From Kiritimatiellia bacterium (GTDB taxonomy: Bacteria > Verrucomicrobiota > Kiritimatiellia > CAIQIC01 > Lenti-01), in contig JAHDSS010000210.1 of NCBI GenBank assembly GCA_018432565.1, positions 1-12,204 on the forward strand: a stretch of DNA of 12,204 nt, in the 5' to 3' direction. Below the pieces are notes generated by a model that did no database searches, was not told the origin of the DNA, and was given only the letters and a program-made list of their open reading frames with translations. Shown in pieces: positions 7,493 to 12,204 of the stretch. Both the position numbers and the translations under genes were made by a program. The first letter of the stretch is position 1, and the number at the start of each line of letters is the position of its first letter.

Positions 7493-7594
7493 GCCAGGAC
7501 ACCCACGGCACCCGGAAGGACGGCCATACCGTTGCTGCCTTCCGGCCCTGGCGGGGTTTTGGCCGCATCCGTCGCATGGGGCCCAACCCATGGC
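7493..7594 (-). ncRNA. ffs: Bacterial signal recognition particle RNA (4.5S-type)
   Basis: The minus strand contains the SRP domain IV signature AGGGCCGGAAGGCAGCAA, with the GGAA tetraloop at 7540-7543 and an AGCA internal-loop strand. The flanks pair along a long hairpin: CCG with CGG, GCGGCC with GGCCGU, CGG with CCG, CCCAUG (7580-7575) with CGUGGG (7507-7502), and GCCA (7594-7591) with UGGC (7496-7493). That gives about 102 nt, the usual size of the small bacterial form. Complementarity continues outward to 7469 and 7611 (CCCCGUCCG with CGGACGGGG), so the primary transcript or mature RNA may be longer, up to 143 nt. With Ffh it targets nascent membrane proteins. Placement just upstream of dnaX is a known bacterial arrangement. 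Confidence 0.92.
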
Positions 7595-7653
7595 AACCGG
7601 CCCGGACGGGGTCCGGTTCCAGCCGCCGGTACCCGTCCCGGCAAGCCTTGGAT

Positions 7654-7682
7654 ACCCTATCCCCCCCCCGCCCCGAACGCAA
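7654..7682 (-). promoter_or_regulatory. Probable promoter of the SRP RNA (and possibly dnaX)
   Basis: On the minus strand there is a TTGCGT -35-like box (7677-7682), a 17-bp spacer that contains nine consecutive Gs (7661-7669), and a TAGGGT -10-like box (7654-7659). The -10 box keeps the three most conserved positions T, A and final T. The same TTGCG-N17-ATAGGGT pattern occurs before the EF-G-like gene, which strengthens the call. The predicted start, near 7647, precedes the extended SRP helix by about 36 bases. No T-rich terminator separates the RNA from dnaX. Confidence 0.5.
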
Positions 7683-7760
7683 TTCTTTTTGCCCTGCCGG
7701 ACCGGCCTGACGGAATCGTCGCGGGCGCATCTGCGATTCGGTGTCGCCATGATTGCCCCT

Positions 7761-7825
7761 CGTAGCGCGGGGCTCCTGTCCCGCGCGGATCCTGCAACCG
7801 CACGCGACAGGAGCCGCGTGCCACG
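7761..7825. repeat. REP-like imperfect inverted repeat downstream of the ABC ATPase gene
   Basis: The arms GGCTCCTGTC (7771-7780) and GACAGGAGCC (7806-7815) are perfectly complementary around a 25-base loop. The pairing extends outward through CGC/GCG and CGT/ACG, with small bulges, to 7761 and 7825. It begins 23 bp after the ABC ATPase stop codon at 7848-7850 and could end or stabilise that transcript, but there is no T-run. The shape and position resemble dispersed extragenic palindromes. Only one copy is present here, so a dispersed family is inference. Nothing else is recognised between 7683 and 7847. Confidence 0.5.
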
Positions 7826-7847
7826 ATGGCAATCGGCGGTGCGCCGG

Positions 7848-8561
7848 TCAGCACGCCGGCGGGCCGCCGCCGGGGCGGGACCGCGCCAGCCGGCCGTCGT
7901 GCATCGTCCAATGGACCGTGCCGGCTTCCACCCAGTCCGGATTGTGCGTCACCAGCAGGATGGACATGCCTTCGCGGTTCAGTTCCCGGAACAGATCCAT
8001 GACACCGGTTGCCGCCGCGGGGTCCAGGTTGCCGGTCGGCTCGTCGGCCAGCAGCAGCCGCGGCGGCTGCGCCAGCGCCCGGGCGATGGCCACCCGTTGC
8101 ATTTCGCCCGCCGACAGCAGCCTCGCCGGCTGCGCGGCCTTGTCCGCCAGCCCCACGCGGTCCAGCGCCGCCCGCGCCAGCACCCGCGCCGTGCGCGCGT
8201 CCTGCGCCAGATAGCGGAACCGGAACTGCACGTTTTCCAGCGCGCTGCGGTGCGGCAGCAGGCAGAATTTCTGGAATACCATCCCCGCCCCGTGCTTGCG
8301 GATGTCCGCCCGTTCCCCCTCGCCCAGCCCGGAAACCTCCCGGCCGTCAAACCAGATCCGTCCGGCATCCGCGTCCTGCAGCAGGCCCGCCACCGTCAGC
8401 AGCGTGGTTTTGCCCGATCCCGACGGTCCGGTAATCACCCCGAACTCCCCCGCCGCGAGCGACAGATTCACCTCCCGCAGCACCGGGACCGCCCCGCCCG
8501 GCGCGCGGAAGGACTTGCAGACCCCCTCCAGCCGCAGCCGCTCCTGACCCGTCGCCGCCAT
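7848..8561 (-). CDS. ABC transporter ATP-binding protein, LolD/MacB type
   Basis: A 237-residue ATPase of the MacB/LolD/FtsE branch, which powers extraction or export through a membrane partner rather than import with a binding protein. Seen: Walker A GPSGSGKT at 45-52; Q-loop Q97 in MVFQKF; signature LSAGE at 149-153, a variant of LSGGQ that keeps the following MQRVAIARAL; Walker B LLLADEP at 169-175; D-loop GNLD at 177-180; and H-loop H206 in VTHNP. The GNLD and LTVAGLLQ features fit the LolD/MacB group. The ATG at 8559-8561 lies one base after the ruvC stop, so translation is probably coupled, although the Shine-Dalgarno sequence is weak. No permease gene is adjacent: the next genes are the SRP RNA and dnaX. 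The substrate cannot be told from the sequence, so no gene symbol is given. Confidence 0.88.
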   Translation of the reverse strand: MAATGQERLRLEGVCKSFRAPGGAVPVLREVNLSLAAGEFGVITGPSGSGKTTLLTVAGLLQDADAGRIWFDGREVSGLGEGERADIRKHGAGMVFQKFCLLPHRSALENVQFRFRYLAQDARTARVLARAALDRVGLADKAAQPARLLSAGEMQRVAIARALAQPPRLLLADEPTGNLDPAAATGVMDLFRELNREGMSILLVTHNPDWVEAGTVHWTMHDGRLARSRPGGGPPAC

Positions 8562-8562
8562 C

Positions 8563-9054
8563 TCAGATCGGTTCGCCCGGAGCCACGCCCCGGTGGGTCT
8601 GCACGTGGCACAGCGCCAGCGCCAGCGCGTCGGCGGCATCCGGCGGCGGCAGCTCGTCCAGGCCCAGCACCGATTTCACCATCCGCGCCACCTGATCCTT
8701 CGGCGCTGCTCCCCAGCCCGTGACGTTCTGCTTGGCCCGGCGCGGCGAATACTCGTACACCGGCACGCCCGCCGCCGCGCAGCCGGCGATCGCCACGCCG
8801 CGCACCTCCCCCAGCACCATCGCCACCTTCGCGTTCTTGAAGAAAAATCCGCCCTCGACCGCCGCCGCATCCGGCCGGTGCGCCGCCAGCACGGCATCCA
8901 TCCGTTCCCGGATCGTCCGCAGGCATTCCGAGTGCGGCGCCTTCGCCGGAATCTTCACCACTTCCCAGTGCAGCGCTGCCGTGCGCGGCCCCCGCTGCTC
9001 GATCACCGCCAGCCCCGTGCCCCGAAGCGACGCATCAATCCCCAGCACCTTCAT
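8563..9054 (-). CDS. ruvC: Crossover junction endodeoxyribonuclease RuvC
   Basis: A 163-residue Holliday junction resolvase of RNase H-like fold; family members act as dimers and cut four-way DNA junctions with RuvAB. The four acidic catalytic positions are present: D7 in GIDAS, E67 in AVEGGFF, and D139 and D142 in PPPDAADALALALCH. Other family marks are FFKNAKVAMVLGEVRGVAIA at 71-90, EYSPRRAKQNVTGWGAAPKD at 101-120 and QVARMVKSVLGL at 121-132. The start is ATG 9052-9054, giving the canonical MKVLGIDAS. A further 27 in-frame codons upstream only translate the palindrome array and are rejected. It follows yebC, the E. coli order, but ruvA and ruvB are not in the window. The ABC ATPase gene starts one base after its stop. 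Confidence 0.95.
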   Translation of the reverse strand: MKVLGIDASLRGTGLAVIEQRGPRTAALHWEVVKIPAKAPHSECLRTIRERMDAVLAAHRPDAAAVEGGFFFKNAKVAMVLGEVRGVAIAGCAAAGVPVYEYSPRRAKQNVTGWGAAPKDQVARMVKSVLGLDELPPPDAADALALALCHVQTHRGVAPGEPI

Positions 9055-9087
9055 GCCACCGCCCCGCTTTTCTCCACCCGCCGGATT

Positions 9088-9197
9088 TTCCACGGCGTGG
9101 AAACTTTTTTTCCATGGCGTGGAAACTTTTTCCACAGTGTGGAAAAAAACGGCCGGATTTTTCCATGGCGTGGAAACTTTTTTTCCACGCCATGGAA
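9088..9197. repeat. Array of five 15-bp palindromes upstream of ruvC
   Basis: Five units of the form TTCCAyGGyGTGGAA or its complement lie at 9088-9102 (TTCCACGGCGTGGAA), 9110-9124 (TTCCATGGCGTGGAA), 9130-9144 (TTCCACAGTGTGGAA), 9161-9175 (same as the second) and 9183-9197 (the reverse complement of the second). Their centres (9095, 9117, 9137, 9168, 9190) are 22, 20, 31 and 22 bp apart, close to two or three helical turns each. Short A/T runs (AAACTTTTT) join neighbours. The array fills most of the gap between yebC and ruvC. The repeats are certain; their role, as operator cluster, nucleoid-protein sites or dispersed repeat, is not known. Confidence 0.9.
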
Positions 9198-9232
9198 AAT
9201 CCCCGCGCCGGACATCCGCCGGAACGGGGATT
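9196..9232 (-). terminator. Intrinsic terminator-like hairpin after yebC
   Basis: Arms AATCCCCG (9198-9205) and CGGGGATT (9225-9232) are perfectly complementary. An inner CCGG/CCGG pair closes a seven-base loop. Read on the minus strand the stem ends in ATTTT, a short T-run, and it begins 33 bp after the yebC stop. It plausibly ends the EF-G-like/yebC transcript, so ruvC would need its own start within the palindrome region. The short T-run keeps confidence moderate. Confidence 0.55.
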
Positions 9233-9265
9233 CAGGTCGCCGCATGCGCATGACGGGAGCCCCGG

Positions 9266-10021
9266 TCAGCCCTCGTCGTCGGGCAGGGCTTCGTCCGCAA
9301 TCTCGGCGTTCATGTACACGTTCTGGACGTCGTCGAGATCCTCGAGGGTCTCGATCAGCTTCAGCAGGCCGGCCGCCTGGGCCTTGTCCGTCACCGGCAC
9401 CGTGACCAGCGGGATCAGGTTCACGCCGGATTCCTCCGAGGCCTTGTAGCCGGCGGCGGTGAGCTTCTCGGATACCTCGTTGTACACGCCCGGCTCGGTC
9501 AGGATTTCAAACTCGCCGCCCTTGTTCTGCATGTCCTCGGCGCCGGCCTCCAGCGCGGCCTCCATCAGCGTGTCCTCGTCCACCCCTTCGGCATCCACCA
9601 GAATCTGCCCGCGGCGCTGGAAATTGCGCATGACCTGGTTCGTACCGGCCAGCGTCCCGTTGTGGCGGTTCAAGGCGTGGCGCACATCGGCCACGGAGCG
9701 GTTGCGGTTGTCCGACAGGCACTGGATGATCAGCCCCACGCCGCCCGGCGCGTAGCTCTCGAACAGGATTTCCTCGAGGGCTTCGCCCTGCAGCTCCCCC
9801 GTGCCCTTCTTGATGGCGCGGTCAATGTTGTCCGCCGGCATGTTGCAGGCCTTGCACTTGGCCAGAATCGTGCGCAGCGTGATGTTGGCGCCGGGATCCC
9901 CGCCGCTGACCCGCGCCGACACCGTCAGTTCCTTGGCCAGCTTGCTGAAGATCTTGCCGCGCCTGGCATCGGCGGCGCCCTTCTTGTGCTTGATCGTCGA
10001 CCACTTGCTATGTCCGCTCAT
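9266..10021 (-). CDS. yebC: YebC/PmpR family protein (TACO1-like)
   Basis: A 251-residue YebC family protein, full length. It begins MSGHSKWSTIKHKKGAADAR and continues RGKIFSKLAKELTVSAR (21-37), the highly conserved N-terminal domain. Then come GGDPGANITLRTILAKCKA at 40-58, NMPADNIDRAIKKGTGE at 60-76 and YAPGGVGLIIQCLSDNRNRS at 90-109, ending in an acidic tail (ALPDDEG). The family was long annotated as transcription regulators. More recent work on YebC and mitochondrial TACO1 points to a translation role on ribosomes at difficult sequences such as proline runs. Lying 50 bp after a translational GTPase gene agrees with that, though this is weak evidence. The ATG at 10019-10021 gives the canonical start. 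Confidence 0.95.
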   Translation of the reverse strand: MSGHSKWSTIKHKKGAADARRGKIFSKLAKELTVSARVSGGDPGANITLRTILAKCKACNMPADNIDRAIKKGTGELQGEALEEILFESYAPGGVGLIIQCLSDNRNRSVADVRHALNRHNGTLAGTNQVMRNFQRRGQILVDAEGVDEDTLMEAALEAGAEDMQNKGGEFEILTEPGVYNEVSEKLTAAGYKASEESGVNLIPLVTVPVTDKAQAAGLLKLIETLEDLDDVQNVYMNAEIADEALPDDEG

Positions 10022-10071
10022 ACCCTGCCCTGTCTTTCCCGCCGGCCCGGCGTCCTCGTTCCCTGCCCGAT

Positions 10072-12093
10072 CTATTCCTCTTCCTCGGCCTGCTTGTTCT
10101 TCGCGGCCTCCGCAATGACCTTCTGCGCCACGTTGGCGGGCACCACGTCATAGCGGTTGAATTCCATCTCGAACGACCCGCGGCCGCCCGTCATCGAGCG
10201 CAGCTCCGACGAGTACTTGAACATCTCCGCCTGGGGCACCTCGGCCACGATCACCTGCATGCCGTCGTCGGACTCCATGCCCAGGATGCGCCCGCGCTTG
10301 TGGTTCAGGTCGCCCGTGCAGTCGCCCATGAATTCGCCCGGAATCGTCACGCGCACGGTCATGATGGGCTCCAGCAGCACCGGCTTGGCCTTGCTCATGC
10401 CGTCCTTGAACGCCGTCCGAGCCGCAATCTTGAAGGCGATTTCCGAGCTGTCCACATCGTGCGAACTGCCGTCGTACACCGTGACCATCGTGTTGACCAC
10501 CGGATAACCGGCCACCGCGCCGCGGGTCATGCCCTCGACCAGGCCCTTTTCGATCGCCGGCAGGAAGTTGCGGGGGATGCTCGTGCCGACGATGCCGTCC
10601 ACGAACCAGTGCTCCACCCCCGGCTGCATCGGCTCGATGCGCAAATACACTTCGCCGTACTGCCCGCGGCCGCCGGACTGCTTCTTGTGCTTGTAGTGGC
10701 CTTCGCCCTTCGCCGTCACGGTTTCCTTGTAGGCCACCTTCGGCGTACTCAGCGTCACTTCCACCTTGCTGCGGGCCTTCATGCGCTCCATCGCCGTGTC
10801 AATCTGCACGTCGCCGATCCCCGAGATGATCAGCTCGTGCGTCTCGTCGTTGCGCTGGACATGCAGCGTCGGATCGTCCTCCGCCACCCGGTGCAGCCCC
10901 TGCCCCAGCTTGTCCTCGTCGCCCTGCGTCTTGGGATGCACGGCGAACGACACCACGGGCTTTGGAAACTCGATCGGCGGCATCTGGACGGATTTGCCCA
11001 CCGCGCACAGCGTGTCGTTGATCACCGTGGCCTTCAGCTTCGCCAGCGCCACCACGTCACCGGCCTGGGCCTCCGGCGCCGTATCCTGCTTCTTGCCGTT
11101 CAGGAAATACAGCGTCCCCACGTTTTCCTTCTGTTCCCGGGTGGCATTGAAAATCTCGCTCTTTTCCTTCAACGTGCCGCCCCACACGCGCGCCAGCGTC
11201 AGCTGGCCCACGAACGGATCATTGATCGACCGCCACACCTGGGCCGCCAGCGGCGCGCCTTCGGAGGGATCCACGGCGTTCCCCGCGGCATCCTTCGCCG
11301 GACGGTCCGCCGGGCTCGGCATCAGCCGGCCCAGGCCCGCCATCAGCTCCTCCAGCCCGACCGACTGCCGGGCCATCACCGCGAAAATCGGAATGAACTT
11401 GGCCTGCGCCACGGAGGCGCGCAACCCGCCCGACAACTCGTCGGCCGTCAGGGCCTCCCCCCCCAGCACCTTTTCAATCAATTCGTCGCTGGATTCCGCC
11501 GCCGCGTCCGTCAGCCGCGAGCGGATCTCCTCGCTGCGCGCATCGGAAGCCGACAGCGCATCCACGACGCTCTTCCCGTCGGCGGCCGGATAGGTCACCG
11601 CTTCGCAACGCGGGCCCCACCGCTCCTGCAGCGCGGCCACCGTCGCGTCGAAATCGGCGTTTTCCTTGTCCAGACCGGTAATGACGACCGCCCGCGGCAG
11701 GCCCAGCGCCTCGCAGCGCTTCCACGACCGAACCGTGCCCACCTGCACACCGGCCGTCGCATCCACCAGGATCAGCGCCGCATCCGCCACGCTCGAGGCC
11801 GCCACCACCTGGCCGTAGAAATCCGCATAGCCCGGCGTGTCCAGCATCACCAGCCGAAGCGCCTTGCCGCCTTTCGGCCGCCACACCGCATCGAACGGCT
11901 TCGCCCAGATCGTGATCTTGCGCCCCTTCTCTTCGTCCGTCCAGTCCGCCGCACTCGTGCCGTCCCCCGGATTCCCCAGGCGGTCCGTCACGCCCAGCTT
12001 GAACAGCAGAGAATCCACCAGCGACGTCTTGCCGCTTCCCGTATGGCCCACCAAGACGAAATTGCGCACATCCGCGATCGGAATATCCTTCAT
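10072..12093 (-). CDS. Elongation factor G-like translational GTPase (EF-G-2 type)
   Basis: A 673-residue protein with the five-domain EF-G layout. The start is ATG 12091-12093 (MKDIPIADVRNFVLVGHTGS) with AAGGAAAGG upstream; 33 more in-frame codons precede it but cover the promoter. P-loop GHTGSGKT (16-23) replaces the usual AHIDAGKT. G3 is DTPGY (85-89), with tyrosine in place of the catalytic-site histidine. The G4 position reads TGLD (139-142) instead of NKxD, and a clear SA-type G5 is not evident. Later domains are well kept: HKKQSGGRGQYGEVYL at 469-484, HDVDSSEIAFKIAA at 545-558, GRILGME at 601-607 and LRSMTGGRGSFEME at 631-644. GHTGSGKT and DTPGY fit the EF-G-2 group rather than canonical FusA, so the housekeeping fusA is expected elsewhere. 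Whether it performs translocation or another ribosome role is unknown. Confidence 0.9.
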   Translation of the reverse strand: MKDIPIADVRNFVLVGHTGSGKTSLVDSLLFKLGVTDRLGNPGDGTSAADWTDEEKGRKITIWAKPFDAVWRPKGGKALRLVMLDTPGYADFYGQVVAASSVADAALILVDATAGVQVGTVRSWKRCEALGLPRAVVITGLDKENADFDATVAALQERWGPRCEAVTYPAADGKSVVDALSASDARSEEIRSRLTDAAAESSDELIEKVLGGEALTADELSGGLRASVAQAKFIPIFAVMARQSVGLEELMAGLGRLMPSPADRPAKDAAGNAVDPSEGAPLAAQVWRSINDPFVGQLTLARVWGGTLKEKSEIFNATREQKENVGTLYFLNGKKQDTAPEAQAGDVVALAKLKATVINDTLCAVGKSVQMPPIEFPKPVVSFAVHPKTQGDEDKLGQGLHRVAEDDPTLHVQRNDETHELIISGIGDVQIDTAMERMKARSKVEVTLSTPKVAYKETVTAKGEGHYKHKKQSGGRGQYGEVYLRIEPMQPGVEHWFVDGIVGTSIPRNFLPAIEKGLVEGMTRGAVAGYPVVNTMVTVYDGSSHDVDSSEIAFKIAARTAFKDGMSKAKPVLLEPIMTVRVTIPGEFMGDCTGDLNHKRGRILGMESDDGMQVIVAEVPQAEMFKYSSELRSMTGGRGSFEMEFNRYDVVPANVAQKVIAEAAKNKQAEEEE

Positions 12094-12163
12094 GATGCTC
12101 TTGCCTTTCCTTCCACTCGTTTCGGACTGGCCCGGCCGGCAAGGCCCGGGCATGGAAATGCGA

Positions 12164-12192
12164 ACCCTATACAAATCCCCTCCCCGCCGCAA
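12164..12192 (-). promoter_or_regulatory. Probable promoter of the EF-G-like gene
   Basis: On the minus strand, TTGCGG (12187-12192) is followed by a 17-bp spacer and TAGGGT (12164-12169), preceded by TA (TATAGGGT). Start-to-start spacing and both boxes match the candidate promoter before the SRP RNA. The predicted start, near 12157, leaves a leader of about 64 bases before the ATG at 12093. An alternative -10 reading, TATAGG, would have a 15-bp spacer. Confidence 0.5.
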
Positions 12193-12204
12193 CCGGGAAA
12201 TGGA

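Noticed and set aside
7438..7644. Longer DnaX beginning near 7644.
   Set aside because: The extra 69 codons run through the SRP RNA, and MAYEVLARKWRPQ with a good ribosome binding site marks the true start at 7437.
5182..7710. A very long plus-strand open frame (842 codons) antisense to recR, ybaB and dnaX, and other long plus-strand frames.
   Set aside because: The translations are arginine-, histidine-, glutamine- and proline-rich with no family similarity. They arise because stop codons are rare opposite GC-rich genes, and the minus-strand genes here are unmistakable.
9055..9135. N-terminal extension of RuvC by 27 residues (MEKVSTPWKK...).
   Set aside because: It is only a translation of the palindrome array. 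The canonical RuvC start MKVLGIDAS is at 9054.
9088..9144. Array as LexA (SOS) boxes controlling ruvC.
   Set aside because: The motif matches none of the LexA boxes I know, and five copies would be unusual. I leave it as an untested possibility, not a call.
9088..9197. Palindrome array as a CRISPR array.
   Set aside because: The units are 15-bp dyads with 5-16 bp A/T-rich links, not 23-40 bp repeats with unique spacers of similar length, and no cas gene is present.

Overview
The window is GC-rich, and every supported gene lies on the minus strand, so transcription runs from high to low coordinates. The gene content is bacterial: an EF-G-like GTPase, YebC, RuvC, an SRP RNA next to dnaX-ybaB-recR, and an anaerobe-type membrane hydrogenase module. 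The composition, the hydrogenase genes and the cluster of TTCCAyGGyGTGGAA palindromes upstream of ruvC suggest an anaerobic member of the PVC group, perhaps Kiritimatiellota. That placement is inference from memory and is not proved by the window.

Layout from right to left. (1) 12093-10072 encodes an EF-G-like translational GTPase of the EF-G-2 type, behind a sigma70-like promoter at 12164-12192. It is followed closely by yebC (10021-9266) and a terminator-like hairpin (9196-9232). (2) The 211-bp yebC-ruvC gap holds five near-identical 15-bp palindromes spaced 20-31 bp apart. Then come ruvC (9054-8563) and, one base after its stop codon, a LolD/MacB-type ABC ATPase (8561-7848) that has no permease in the window. 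(3) The 410-bp stretch 7438-7847 has no protein gene. It carries a REP-like inverted repeat (7761-7825), a promoter with a G9 tract in its spacer (7654-7682), and the bacterial SRP RNA (core 7493-7594). (4) dnaX (7437-5791), ybaB (5772-5458) and recR (5450-4857) form the conserved replication/recombination operon, with gaps of 18 and 7 bp. (5) The 200-bp region 4657-4856 holds a heptad repeat, a C9 tract, a 28-bp AT-centred palindrome, a near-consensus TTGACA/TATAAG promoter and a hairpin over the ribosome binding site. (6) hyfB-hyfC-hyfE-hyfF (4656 to beyond the left edge) encode the membrane arm of a group 4 [NiFe] hydrogenase, formate hydrogenlyase or related complex. They are tightly packed, with overlaps or gaps of 4-10 bp.

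The hyf genes should form a proton- or sodium-translocating membrane module. Its catalytic subunits would lie beyond position 1. The rest is housekeeping: translation (EF-G-like, YebC), protein targeting (SRP RNA), replication (DnaX), recombination and repair (RuvC, RecR), nucleoid (YbaB) and a lipoprotein- or export-type ABC ATPase. I found no clear new multi-gene system. The most unusual signals are the helically spaced palindrome array before ruvC, a promoter pattern shared by the EF-G-like and SRP RNA genes, and the hyf leader structure.
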